A stretch of DNA of 64,000 nucleotides, taken from assembly GCF_001685355.1 (NCBI RefSeq), contig NZ_CP016438.1, forward strand, positions 186,001 through 250,000, read 5' to 3'. Positions 41,607-49,867 of the stretch are shown piece by piece. Numbering within the stretch: the first letter of the stretch is position 1; every line of letters begins with the position of its first letter. Under the pieces are notes generated by a model. The model was not told the DNA's origin. It worked only from the letters and a program-made list of their open reading frames with translations, and searched no databases. This stretch comes from Streptomyces lincolnensis. Its GTDB lineage: Bacteria; Actinomycetota; Actinomycetes; Streptomycetales; Streptomycetaceae. The translations under genes and the position numbers were made by a program.

Positions 41607-42662
41607 CTACCGTTCGATGTCGCAGGGGCCCGCGGCGGCGGACACGCAGGTCTGGATGAGGACGCCCGGCTCTGCCTCGGTGATCTCGCCGGTGCGCAGG
41701 TCGCGGACGGCGCCCGCCTTGAGCGGCGTGACGCAGCCGAAGCAGATGCCCATGCGGCACCCGGAGGGCATGAGTACGCCGGCCTCCTCGCCGATGTCCA
41801 GCAAGGGCGTGGCGCCGTCCGCGTCGACGGTCTTGCCGGTGGCGCTGAACGTGACCTCGCCGCCGTCGCCGGTGACGACGATGCTGGGGCGGAAGCGTTC
41901 GGTGTGCAGGCGCTCTTGTACACCGTGCTCGGCCCAGTGCTCTTCGGCGGCGTCGAGCAGGCCCGCGGGCCCGCATGCCCAGGTCTCGCGCTCGGCCCAG
42001 TCGGGCACGAGTTCGTCGAGTCGGGCGATGTCGAGGATGCCGTCCGTGTCGGTGTGCACCTCGGTGAGCCGCAGCTTCTTGTCCGCGACCAGGTCGTGCA
42101 GCTCATTGCGGAAGATCACGTCCTGCGGCTGCGGCGCGCAGTGGACCATGACGACGTCGTCGAACTCGGTGTCACGCAGCATGCCCATCACGGGCGTGAT
42201 GCCGCTGCCGGCCGTCAGGTAGAGCACCTTGGCGGGCTTGGCCTGCGGCAGCACGAAGTCACCGGTCGGCTGGTCGAGCTGGATCAGCGTGCCCGGTTTC
42301 GCCCTGCGGACCAGGTGGTTGCTGACCTTGCCGTCCGGGATCGCCTTCACGGTGATCGTGACACGGCCGTCCTGGCGGCTGGTCGGCGAGGTGAGGGAGT
42401 AGGCACGCCACAGGCGCACCCCGTCGACGTCGACCCCGATCCGCACGTACTGACCGGCTGTGTGGCCGCGCCAGCCCCGTCCCGGCCTGATCACAATGGT
42501 CGCGGCGTCACCCGTCTCGGGGTGCACGGCCTCGATGCGCCCACGCAGGTCGGCGCCCGCACGCAGCGGGCTGACCAGGTCGAGATAGTCCGACGGCAGC
42601 AGCGGCGTCGTGACCATCTCCAGCAGTTTCCACGCCCTGCTGCGGAGGGCAGTACTCGTCAT
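41607..42662 (-). CDS. Ferredoxin reductase with C-terminal 2Fe-2S domain (electron donor of the desaturase)
   Basis: 351 residues from ATG 42660-42662. The domains in order are: the FAD-binding barrel (AGQYVRIGVDVDGVRLWRAY, YSLTSP); the NAD(P)H domain (LYLTAGSGITPVMGMLRD, ETWACGPAGLLDAAEEHWAE); and the plant-type 2Fe-2S ferredoxin domain with Cys ligands in PSGCRMGICFGCVTPLK and the last in LIQTCVSAA. The chain NAD(P)H to FAD to 2Fe-2S passes electrons to the di-iron desaturase next door, with 7 bases between the genes. The operon is divergent from the PucR-type regulator. Confidence 0.9.
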   Translation of the reverse strand: MTSTALRSRAWKLLEMVTTPLLPSDYLDLVSPLRAGADLRGRIEAVHPETGDAATIVIRPGRGWRGHTAGQYVRIGVDVDGVRLWRAYSLTSPTSRQDGRVTITVKAIPDGKVSNHLVRRAKPGTLIQLDQPTGDFVLPQAKPAKVLYLTAGSGITPVMGMLRDTEFDDVVMVHCAPQPQDVIFRNELHDLVADKKLRLTEVHTDTDGILDIARLDELVPDWAERETWACGPAGLLDAAEEHWAEHGVQERLHTERFRPSIVVTGDGGEVTFSATGKTVDADGATPLLDIGEEAGVLMPSGCRMGICFGCVTPLKAGAVRDLRTGEITEAEPGVLIQTCVSAAAGPCDIER

Positions 42663-42749
42663 GACTCCAGCTTGCTGTGCCCCAAGGCGTAAAGTCCTGA
42701 CCGAAGGACGTAAATCTGGCTGACTGAATTGTTCGCAGGGAATAGAAAC

Positions 42750-43889
42750 GTGAGCCATGCAATCCAGAGGGCCAGCGAACTGGCCCTGGACGAGACGACG
42801 GTCACCGCACTTCGGGCCGCTCTGAAGAGCACCGCCGACGAGGTCGTCCAGGCGATCATCGACGAGGTCCCTCCCTACGCCAACGCCCTCTCGGGCCACA
42901 TGGGCGCCACCATCCGCCGAGCCGTCCGCACCGCCCTGGGACACTACCTGGACCTCGCGAGCGGTAACGCCACAGGCGGCGACGCCAGTGACGCAGCCTA
43001 CGAACTGGGCCGCGGCGAGGTCCGCGACGGCCGTTCGATGGACGCCCTGCTCAGCGCCTACCGCGTCGGCGCCCGCGTGGCCTGGCGATGCCTGGCAGCC
43101 GGTGCCGTACCCGCAGGTCTGCCCGCCGCCGAGGTCGCCAAGTTCGCCGAGCTGACCTTCGCCTACATCGACGAGCTCTCCGCCGCGAGCGCCGCGGGCC
43201 ACGCCGACGAACTGGCCGCCCGGGGCAGGGACCAGGAGCGCCACCTGGAACACCTGGCCCGCGACCTCCTCGCCGGCGCGAGCCCGGACGTACTGCTGGC
43301 CTCTGTTCAACGGGCCGGGTGGCAGCCTCCGGTTTCGCTGACCGCGGTCCTGCTGCCCTCCGTGCAGGCCCGCCCCGCCTACCGCGCGCTCGACCCGAGC
43401 ACCCTCGTCCTCGACGATCTGCCGGATGCCACCGGGGTGCTGCTCGTCCCCGATGCCGACCGATCACATCTCCTGCGGCAGCTGACCGACCGCACCGCCG
43501 TGGTCGGCCCGGCCCGGCCGTGGACGCGTGCGTCCGCCTCGTACGCTCGAGCCGTACGCGCGCGCTCCCTCTCCTCTGACATTCGCGACACCGAGGAACA
43601 CCTGCCCGAGCTGGTGCTGAGCGCCGACATGGACGCGTTCTCAGACCTGCGTGCCCGAGCCCTCGCCCCGTTGCGGACCTTGCCTGCCGCGACCGCACGG
43701 CGGCTGGAGGAGACGTTGCGGGCGTGGCTGCTGCACCAGGGCAGGCGGGAGGAGGTGGCGGCGGCGTTGTTCGTCCATCCCCAGACGGTCCGGTACCGGA
43801 TGTCGCAGCTGCGGGAGCTGTTTCCGGATCTCGCATCGCCGCACCGGGTCCTTGAACTGACGCTGGCGGTCGGTCTTCGGGCCGGCTGA
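42750..43889 (+). CDS. PucR-type transcriptional regulator
   Basis: 379 residues from GTG 42750 (a TTG at 42729 is also in frame). A helical N-terminal sensor domain (SAYRVGARVAWRCLAAGAVP, FAYIDELSAASAAGHADELA) leads to the C-terminal PucR helix-turn-helix (ARRLEETLRAWLLHQGRREE, ALFVHPQTVRYRMSQLRELF). The last 60 residues contain the HTH_30 motif that defines the family. It is transcribed away from the desaturase operon across an 87-base gap and probably controls it, as PucR/CdaR-like proteins do for nearby lipid or amide genes. Confidence 0.85.
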   Translation: MSHAIQRASELALDETTVTALRAALKSTADEVVQAIIDEVPPYANALSGHMGATIRRAVRTALGHYLDLASGNATGGDASDAAYELGRGEVRDGRSMDALLSAYRVGARVAWRCLAAGAVPAGLPAAEVAKFAELTFAYIDELSAASAAGHADELAARGRDQERHLEHLARDLLAGASPDVLLASVQRAGWQPPVSLTAVLLPSVQARPAYRALDPSTLVLDDLPDATGVLLVPDADRSHLLRQLTDRTAVVGPARPWTRASASYARAVRARSLSSDIRDTEEHLPELVLSADMDAFSDLRARALAPLRTLPAATARRLEETLRAWLLHQGRREEVAAALFVHPQTVRYRMSQLRELFPDLASPHRVLELTLAVGLRAG

Positions 43890-44354
43890 CGCGTACTGGT
43901 ACTTCGACCGTCCACGACCGCGTCCGCGAGCGGTCCGGGGAAGGGCGGGATGAGCCAGCTGAGACAGGGGGTTGATGTGAAGACCGGACAAGGCCTCGGG
44001 AAGCCCGTCGGCGGCGCTGTCTCTGAGAAGCGGCATGGTGGCGGATACGGCTCGACTGGATCCGGTGGACAATGCGCACTGGCCCCCTCGTCGACGCCGC
44101 TCATCGAGCATCCGGTCGGTGAGCTTGGCCGATATGCACTGGAAGACAGCCTTCATGTCGTCGTAGAGGGCACTGTCCTGGCACGAGCTGACCCAGGGGC
44201 GGGGCGGGCGGCTCGCGCCGAGGACCATTGTGATTATGCGATGGCCCCGTGCCTCCCTTTCCACAGGTCAGCCGGACGACCGACCCGGCCGGCCTGGCAC
44301 CCCGCGCGGGGGATGATGAGGATGGAATGACGGAACGTGAGGTCAGGAGTTTCC
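43890..44354. other. Intergenic region without a confident gene
   Basis: A minus-strand frame contains DDMKAVFQCISAKLTDRMLD near 44090-44160 with moderate codon bias, but it has no family and a plus-strand frame overlaps it. I would not annotate a gene here. GAGGTCAGGAG at 44339-44349 is the ribosome site of the next gene. Confidence 0.45.
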
Positions 44355-44693
44355 ATGGCGCAGCGGGTTCACCGACCCCGTGAGGACGCGGAGTTCGATT
44401 TCATCCTCGGGATGAGCGGAGTTCCGGTCCTCGCCTACTTCACCGGAACATGGCCCAAGGCAATCGAGCCCTGCCGGGTGATGGACCTCGTCGTGGGTGG
44501 CATCGCCGACGACTACGCGGGCCGCCTGACGGCCGTCCGCACCGACATCACGCGTTGTCCGGCCGCAACCGAGCGCTACGGGATCACCGGAGCCCTGTCC
44601 TACGTCCTGCTGAAGGACGGAGAGGCAGTGGCGCACGGCACGGGGCCCATGACCATCGCCGAGCTACGGAAGTTCCTGGACGGCCACCTCTGA
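44355..44693 (+). CDS. Thioredoxin-fold protein with an altered active site
   Basis: 112 residues from ATG 44355. The thioredoxin fold is readable: VPVLAYFTGTWPKAIEPCRV (strand then active-site helix), MDLVVGGIADDYAGRLTAVR, TERYGITGALSYVLLKDGEA (cis-Pro strand region, with the proline missing), then IAELRKFLDGHL. A normal thioredoxin has WCxPC. Here the text is TWPKAIEPCR, so the first cysteine is gone and three or four residues separate the Trp from the single Cys. Disulfide exchange is therefore unlikely; a one-Cys thiol or a non-catalytic role is possible. Stand-alone gene. Confidence 0.7.
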   Translation: MAQRVHRPREDAEFDFILGMSGVPVLAYFTGTWPKAIEPCRVMDLVVGGIADDYAGRLTAVRTDITRCPAATERYGITGALSYVLLKDGEAVAHGTGPMTIAELRKFLDGHL

Positions 44694-44725
44694 GCGATCG
44701 CTGCGGCACGTCGTCGCGACGCCCG

Positions 44726-44953
44726 TCAGGTCTCGTCTATGGGAGCTGCGCCGCCTGAGACACCCTGAGGAAGAGCCCTCCCCAGGTCACATCCACCGTC
44801 GACCGCCGTATCGTCCGGCAGCCGAGCGACCGCATCCTCGATCTCCGGGAACGCCCGGCTCAAATCGCTGCCGTTACGACTCCCTACGGCGACACGGCCG
44901 TCGCCCCACTGGCCGGCCAGCACGCGGTAGCCGTCCCACTTCACCTCGCCGCC
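44726..44953 (-). pseudogene. ATP-dependent DNA ligase, N-terminal adenylation stump
   Basis: The minus-strand frame starts EEGGEVKWDGYRVLAGQWGD, GRVAVGSRNGSDLSRAFPEI, AVARLPDDTAVDGG. This is the ligase adenylation-domain opening: K in KWDGYR is the nucleophile (motif I), followed by RNGxD and PDDTxxDGE-like text. The motif III glutamate (DGE) is changed to DGG. All later motifs are absent, and the upstream 5' part is replaced by an IS4 scrap on the opposite strand. Bacterial relatives are the LigC/LigD-type repair ligases. Confidence 0.6.
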
Positions 44954-45103
44954 CTCCTCACAGGCAGCAATCACGCACTGCGTGAGCTGATGGTGAGAAC
45001 AGCGGCCACCCCGGGCCTGGACCCAGCCCGGGTCTCCTTCACCGAAACCCTGCGCTCCGCCCGACGCAGCGGGACCGTCACGCCGGGCAGCTCTTCCCCC
45101 TGA
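44954..45103 (+). pseudogene. IS4-family transposase, C-terminal scrap
   Basis: The frame LAALLTGSNHALRELMVRTA, ATPGLDPARVSFTETLRSAR, then stop at TGA 45101, resembles the end of IS4-type transposases (ALHxLMxxAAxxxGxDPDRxSFTxTLRxxR). It begins where the ligase stump ends, so the ligase was cut by this insertion or by a later deletion. Confidence 0.5.
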
Positions 45104-45229
45104 ACTGCTGGCCAGAGCCTCCATCCTGACCACCCACACCAGCACCCGAGCAGTCCGCATCCAACGACCCCAACCCTCAACCACGTAAAGCAACGGCATG
45201 ACTCTGTTGGGGGTGTCTCGGATCGCTCC

Positions 45230-46168
45230 TCAGCTGATCCGCCAGGGCCGGAGTTTCTCGGGGTTTCTCACCGCCCAGATGTGCCTGATCCGGTCTTCCA
45301 CGATCTCGAACGCGAACACGGTCGAGAGGTTGCCGTCCTGCCGTGTCACCAAGCCGGGCAGGCCGTTGACCGTGCACTCCAGGAACGTTGTGTGGCCGCC
45401 CGACACACGGGCGATCTCGGCGTAAGCGCGTGCGATCTGCTCACTGCCCACGATCGGGTGCAGGTGGGTGACAGCCAGCCCGCCGCCGTCGGCGGTCGCG
45501 ACGGCATCGGGGTCAAGCAGGCTGATCAGGGCGTCGATGTCCTTGGCCTCCCACGCCGTTCTGAACTGCCTGACGATGCCGGCCTGCCCGGCACTCGGGC
45601 CCGCCGGGCTCTGCGCGCTGCGGATGCGTCGGCGGGCGGACGAGGCCAGTTGGCGGCACGCCGCCGGAGTGCGGCCGACGATCTCGGCGACCTCGCCGAA
45701 GGGGTAGCGGAAGACGTCGTGCAGGACGAACGCGACGCGCTCGGCAGGGGTCATCGCGTCGAGGACGACCAGGAAGGCCATCGTCACCGACTCGTCGAGG
45801 GTGACCCGGTCGGCCGGGTCGGTCCCGCCGGCGCCGGAGCGCCCGGTGATCCACTCCGTGGGCTCGGGCAGCGGTTCCGGGATCCAGTCGCCCACATACG
45901 TCTCCCGCCTGGCCCGCGCCGAACCGAGCAGGTTCAGGCAGATGCGGCTGGCGACCGTCATCAGCCAGGCGCCGGGCGACTCGATGGCCTGCTGCTCGCG
46001 TGCGGACATGGCGTACCAGCGGGCGTAGGTCTCCTGCACGACATCCTCGGCGTCGGCAAGGGAGCCGAGGAGTCGATAGCCGAGGTTGATCAGCCGGCGC
46101 CGCTCACTCATGATCGCGCTGAGGCCCGGATCGCTCCGACCGTCCCCGGGCTCGGTTCTCGTGGTCAT
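45230..46168 (-). CDS. ECF41-type (SigJ-like) RNA polymerase sigma factor with NTF2-like C-terminal domain
   Basis: 312 residues from ATG 46166-46168. Sigma region 2 lies at about 20-90 (RLINLGYRLLGSLADAEDVV, ETYARWYAMS) and region 4 at about 135-195 (LDAMTPAERVAFVLHDVFRY, FGEVAEIVGRTPAACRQLAS). A SnoaL/NTF2-like domain completes the protein (205-305) with the ECF41 marks DGGG (residues ATADGGGLAV) and NPEKL (VRNPEKLRPW). In ECF41 factors this fused domain controls activity instead of an anti-sigma factor. It faces the NTF2-LUD gene across a symmetric promoter region that probably depends on this sigma factor. Confidence 0.88.
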   Translation of the reverse strand: MTTRTEPGDGRSDPGLSAIMSERRRLINLGYRLLGSLADAEDVVQETYARWYAMSAREQQAIESPGAWLMTVASRICLNLLGSARARRETYVGDWIPEPLPEPTEWITGRSGAGGTDPADRVTLDESVTMAFLVVLDAMTPAERVAFVLHDVFRYPFGEVAEIVGRTPAACRQLASSARRRIRSAQSPAGPSAGQAGIVRQFRTAWEAKDIDALISLLDPDAVATADGGGLAVTHLHPIVGSEQIARAYAEIARVSGGHTTFLECTVNGLPGLVTRQDGNLSTVFAFEIVEDRIRHIWAVRNPEKLRPWRIS

Positions 46169-46210
46169 GGTCTGGCCGTCTCCCTCGCTCGCTTCTGTGC
46201 CACTACCCCT

Positions 46211-46279
46211 ACGACAAGGCAGCGCACAGGAATGTGAGGCCGACGCGCCACCTCACATTCCGAAGCGCTGCGTTGTCGT
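46211..46279. promoter_or_regulatory. Symmetric divergent promoter, ECF41-like
   Basis: An inverted repeat with 29-base arms (46211-46239 and 46251-46279) matches at 25 of 29 positions around an 11-base centre. Read outward in either direction it gives CCTCACATTCC, then GCGCTGC, then TTGTCGT. TCAC and TTGTC are 16 bases apart. The TTGTC ends 45 bases before the sigma gene and 59 bases before the NTF2-LUD gene. The -35 half resembles the TGTCACA reported for ECF41 promoters. Confidence 0.75.
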
Positions 46280-46335
46280 AACGGTGTCGTACCAGTGAGG
46301 GCGACAGCGAGACGGAAAACGGAGAGGGGACTTTG

Positions 46336-47436
46336 ATGAACGACTTCCAGACCATCGCGGACCGCGTCGAGATCGAGGCACTGCGCAGCGAGTTCACCGA
46401 CGCGGTGATGATGCGCGACCGACCCCGCCTGGCGGCGCTGTTCACACCGGACGGTGCCCTGCGCATGCCCAACATCCCCGTCGAGCAGATCGGCCGGGAG
46501 GAGATCCTTGCCGGGGGTGAGCGGCTGCAGAGCCAGTGGGACTTCTTCGTACAGAACACACACCCCGGCACGATCCAGCTCGACGGCGACGCCGCGACCG
46601 GCCGCGCCTACATCCAAGAACTCGCGCGCACCCTCGACGGACGCGAGGGCCTCAACTACGCCGTCTACCACGACCGTTACCAGCGCACCGAGGAAGGCTG
46701 GAGGTTCGCCGAGCGGGTGTACGAAGTCAGGTACCTCGACACCTCCCCGCTGGCGGGCACGGCGCCCCACGCGGCGCAGGGCTCCGGGACCGACCCAGCA
46801 CATGCCACGGCCACCCCGGCTCCGGCCCCATCCTTCACCGACCCGGCAACGGCCGAACAACTGGAGAGGGTGGCCGCCGCGCTGCGTGCGGGCGGCTTCG
46901 CCGCCGAGATCCTCGACGACACCGCAGAAGCGCGCGTCCGCATCAAGGACCTGATCCCCGAGGGCGCCAGCGTACTCACCGGAGCCAGCGAGACACTCCG
47001 ACTGTCCGGCATCGACGAGGACATCAACGCCAGCGGCCAGTACGACGCCATCAGGCCGCGCATCCTGGCCATCGACCGTGCCAACGGCGCCGACGAGATC
47101 CGAAGGCTGGTCGCCAGCCCCGACTTCGTCGTCAACAGCGTCGCCGCGGTCACCGAGACCGGCTCGCTCGTTCTTGCCTCGGGCAGCGGCAGCCAACTCC
47201 CCGCCAACGCGGGCGGCGCCGCCCACGCGGTCTGGATCGTCGGCGCGCAGAAGGTGGTGCCCGACCTGAGCACAGCCCTGCGCCGCATCGAGGAGCACGC
47301 CCTCCCGCTGGAGAACGCCCGCGCCCAGGCGGTGTACGGGATGCCCAGCGCCGTCAACCGCCTGCTCATCCTCAATGCGGAACCGCGCCCAGGGCGCGGC
47401 ACCGTGCTGCTTCTCCGGGAGGCCATCGGATACTGA
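46336..47436 (+). CDS. NTF2-like domain fused to a LUD (LutC/YkgG) domain
   Basis: 366 residues from ATG 46336. The N-terminal 135 residues form an NTF2/SnoaL fold (ALRSEFTDAVMMRDRPRLAA, LFTPDGALRMPNIPVEQIGR, RTEEGWRFAERVYEVRYLD). After a proline/alanine-rich linker (about 140-170) comes a LUD domain: LERVAAALRAGGFAAEILDD, RIKDLIPEGASVLTGASETL, VVNSVAAVTETGSLVLASGS, VVPDLSTALRRIEEHALPLE. LUD proteins serve in lactate utilisation as the LutC subunit. I know of no standard protein with this fusion. It shares the bidirectional promoter with an ECF41 sigma factor. Confidence 0.82.
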   Translation: MNDFQTIADRVEIEALRSEFTDAVMMRDRPRLAALFTPDGALRMPNIPVEQIGREEILAGGERLQSQWDFFVQNTHPGTIQLDGDAATGRAYIQELARTLDGREGLNYAVYHDRYQRTEEGWRFAERVYEVRYLDTSPLAGTAPHAAQGSGTDPAHATATPAPAPSFTDPATAEQLERVAAALRAGGFAAEILDDTAEARVRIKDLIPEGASVLTGASETLRLSGIDEDINASGQYDAIRPRILAIDRANGADEIRRLVASPDFVVNSVAAVTETGSLVLASGSGSQLPANAGGAAHAVWIVGAQKVVPDLSTALRRIEEHALPLENARAQAVYGMPSAVNRLLILNAEPRPGRGTVLLLREAIGY

Positions 47437-47466
47437 CCCAGCCGACAGTACGTTTGACTCACGGGC

Positions 47467-47556
47467 TCAGAGCCAGTCATTGATGGCGGCGATCTGGACG
47501 GTGGCTTCGTAACGGACTACGAGCTTGTCGTCCTCTTCGGCGTCCTGCCCTGCTTC
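47467..47556 (-). pseudogene. IS5-family transposase, last residues
   Basis: A minus-strand frame reads EEDDKLVVRYEATVQIAAIN and DWL before the stop at 47467-47469. IS5-type transposases commonly end KLAVRYEATVLIAAINEWL. Only about 25 residues remain. Confidence 0.6.
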
Positions 47557-47646
47557 GGCCAGGCTCGGCACGAAGAGGCAATCGGCGGGTTCTTGCCGGC
47601 ACACACCACCACTGCACATGGTGTGACGTGGTTCACATCTGCGTCC

Positions 47647-47673
47647 TGTCACGTCCGGTGCGGGTCGCTTGTC
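47647..47673 (+). promoter_or_regulatory. Candidate ECF41-dependent promoter of the oxidoreductase-sigma operon
   Basis: TGTCACG (47647-47653) followed after 15 bases by TTGTC (47669-47673) has the same TCAC-16-TTGTC spacing as both arms of the 46211-46279 promoter and lies 49 bases before ATG 47723. TGTCAC also matches the reported ECF41 -35 element. Confidence 0.55.
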
Positions 47674-47722
47674 CCATGGGCGTCACCGGTACTCGAGCCG
47701 GTGCCCGACCTTGGGAGATCCG

Positions 47723-48901
47723 ATGAACAACGGCCACCACATCGTCGTCCTCGGCGCCGGCTACACGGGCATGTTCAGCGCCATCCGGCTGGCCCACCGC
47801 ACTCGCCGGACCGGTGTGAAGATCACCCTGGTCAACCCCTCAAGCCGGTTCGTCGAGCGGCTGCGGATGCACCAGATCGCCGCCGGGCAGGAACTGGCCG
47901 ACCATCAGATCCCCGACCTGCTCGCCGGGACCGGCGTCACGTTCGTCCAGGGCACCGCCACCGCCATCGACCCCGAGGCCCGGCAAATCACCGTCGATGG
48001 CGCCGAGACCCTCGGGTACGACACGCTCGTCTACGCGCTGGGCAGCTCGACCGACACCGGCAAGGTCCCCGGCGCCGACACCCAGGCATTCACCCTCGAC
48101 AACCCGCAGACCGCCGGCCGGTTCGCCGCGCGCCTCAGCGAGGTCGCCTCGTCCGGCGGCACGGTCACCGTCTGCGGCGGCGGCCTGACCGGCATCGAGG
48201 CGGCCACCGAGATCGCCGAGAGCCACCCCGGCCTGGACGTGACGCTGATCAGCCTGGACGAGCCCGGCGGCATGATGGGCGCCAAGGCCCGCGCGTACCT
48301 CTACGGCGCCCTGGACCGCCTCGGTATCACTCTTGAGACCGGCGCCCGCATCACCAAGGTGCTGCCCGACGCCGTCGAACTGGCCGACGGCCGGCTCGTC
48401 CACTCCGACGCGTGCCTGTGGACCACCGGCGTCAAGGTGTCACCGCTCGCCGCCGACGCGGGGATCGCCACCGACGACCGCGGCCTCATCCTGGTCGATG
48501 CCACCCTGCGTTCGGTTTCCCACCCGGAGATCCACGCCATCGGCGACGCCGCCGCCGTCCGTCTGGCCTGGGGACAGATCCACGGCACCTGCCAGAGCGG
48601 CCTGCCCACCGCCCAGTACACCGCCGACACCATCGCGCGGCTCGTGCGCGGCAAGGCCGTCAAGCCGTTCCGCTTCGGCTACTTCCACCAGCCGGTCAGC
48701 CTCGGCCGGCGCGACGCCGTCATCCAGTTCACCAAGGCCGACGAAACCCCCCGCCGCATGCACCTCACCGGCCGCAGCGCCGCCGCGTACAAGGAGATGG
48801 TCAGCGGCAGCCCGCTCACGACCTACCGGTTCAGCAAGCGCATGAACGTCACCACCATCGTCTCCAAGGGCGGCCGCGCCACCCGCAAGCCCACGGCATG
48901 A
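47723..48901 (+). CDS. FAD/NAD(P)-dependent oxidoreductase (NDH-2-like, ECF41-linked)
   Basis: 392 residues from ATG 47723. The first Rossmann motif is HIVVLGAGYTGMFSAIRLA and the second, for NAD(P)H, is GTVTVCGGGLTGIEAATEI. The FAD-ribityl motif is PEIHAIGDAAAVR. The layout matches type II NADH dehydrogenase and related flavoproteins that pass electrons to quinones or small acceptors. Oxidoreductases of this kind are among the standard partner genes of ECF41 sigma factors, and such a sigma gene follows 72 bases downstream. The start has GGGAGATCCG upstream. Confidence 0.88.
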   Translation: MNNGHHIVVLGAGYTGMFSAIRLAHRTRRTGVKITLVNPSSRFVERLRMHQIAAGQELADHQIPDLLAGTGVTFVQGTATAIDPEARQITVDGAETLGYDTLVYALGSSTDTGKVPGADTQAFTLDNPQTAGRFAARLSEVASSGGTVTVCGGGLTGIEAATEIAESHPGLDVTLISLDEPGGMMGAKARAYLYGALDRLGITLETGARITKVLPDAVELADGRLVHSDACLWTTGVKVSPLAADAGIATDDRGLILVDATLRSVSHPEIHAIGDAAAVRLAWGQIHGTCQSGLPTAQYTADTIARLVRGKAVKPFRFGYFHQPVSLGRRDAVIQFTKADETPRRMHLTGRSAAAYKEMVSGSPLTTYRFSKRMNVTTIVSKGGRATRKPTA

Positions 48902-48973
48902 CGGGCACATCGGCTCCCAGCGCCGTGATCTCGGGCCTTGCCGCCCTGGTTACGGCGCTGGCAGCATGAGCCG

Positions 48974-49867
48974 ATGGTCGACACCAGGGACGAGCAGGAC
49001 CCGTACATCGAACACCGCAGGCTCATGTTCGCCACCGCCTACCGCATGCTGGGCAGCGTCACCGACGCCGAGGACGTCCTCCAGGACACCTGGCTGAGCT
49101 GGAGCACCGCGGACCACGACGCGATCCGCCACCCCAAGGCCTACCTGGTGCGCACGGTCACCAACCTCTCGTTGAACCGCCTCACCTCCGCACGGGCAAC
49201 CCGCGAAACCTACGTCGGCCCATGGCTCCCCGAGCCCCTGCTGACCTCCCCCGACATCGCCGCGGAGACCGAACTGGCCGACAGCGTCTCCACCGCGATG
49301 CTGGTCGTCCTGGAAACCCTCAGCCCCGTCGAACGCGCCGTCTTCCTGCTCCGCGAGGTCTTCGGCTACTCGCACGCCGAGATCGCCGAGACCCTCGAAC
49401 GTCCCGAGCCGACCGTCCGCCAGATCGCCCACCGCGCACGCGAGCACGTCCGGGCCCGCCGCTCCCGGTTCGACGCCGACCAGACCCAACGCCGGCACGT
49501 CACCGCCCAGTTCTTAGAAGCCTGCGCGGGCGGCGACCTGAACGCCGTCATGGAGCTACTCGCCCCCGACGTCACCGCTTGGTCCGACGGCGGCGGCAAG
49601 GTCACGGCCGCCCGTCGCCCCCTCCACGGCACCGACCACGTCGCGCGCTGGCTCGTGGGTTTCCTGGCCAAGCCCGAACTGGCCGCCCTGACCATGGAGC
49701 CGGCCGTCATCAACGGCGAGCTCGGCGTCCTGGCCACCCTCGACGGACACACAGTCGGCGCCCTCTCGTTCGACCTCGTCGACGGCCGCATCCAGAACCT
49801 GCGCTTCCAGGTCAACCCCGAAAAGCTCAGCGGCCTGACCCCCGACAACAGCTTGGCGCTGCCCTGA
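48974..49867 (+). CDS. ECF41-type RNA polymerase sigma factor
   Basis: 297 residues from ATG 48974. Region 2 is at about 12-80 (HRRLMFATAYRMLGSVTDAE, DVLQDTWLSWS). Region 4 is at about 115-170 (VVLETLSPVERAVFLLREVF, AEIAETLERPEPTVRQIAH). The C-terminal NTF2-like domain (180-285) carries the ECF41 marks DGGGK (TAWSDGGGKVTAAR) and NPEKL. It lies downstream of its flavoprotein partner in the same direction, the classical ECF41 layout. It is a paralogue of the sigma factor at 45230-46168; the two loci are 3 kb apart and share a promoter-like motif. Confidence 0.88.
   Translation: MVDTRDEQDPYIEHRRLMFATAYRMLGSVTDAEDVLQDTWLSWSTADHDAIRHPKAYLVRTVTNLSLNRLTSARATRETYVGPWLPEPLLTSPDIAAETELADSVSTAMLVVLETLSPVERAVFLLREVFGYSHAEIAETLERPEPTVRQIAHRAREHVRARRSRFDADQTQRRHVTAQFLEACAGGDLNAVMELLAPDVTAWSDGGGKVTAARRPLHGTDHVARWLVGFLAKPELAALTMEPAVINGELGVLATLDGHTVGALSFDLVDGRIQNLRFQVNPEKLSGLTPDNSLALP

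Noticed and set aside
40481..42106. A longer start for the desaturase (541 residues)
   Set aside because: The extension overlaps the 2Fe-2S reductase in another frame. TTG 41599 has AGGAG at correct spacing and the usual desaturase N-terminus.
41607..43310. A longer start for the ferredoxin reductase giving 567 residues
   Set aside because: The extra N-terminal 216 residues lie across the divergent PucR gene and read as its antisense. ATG 42662 gives the normal family length.
43950..44330. 126-codon plus-strand frame after the PucR gene
   Set aside because: It has poor codon bias, no ribosome site, no family and a competing minus-strand frame.
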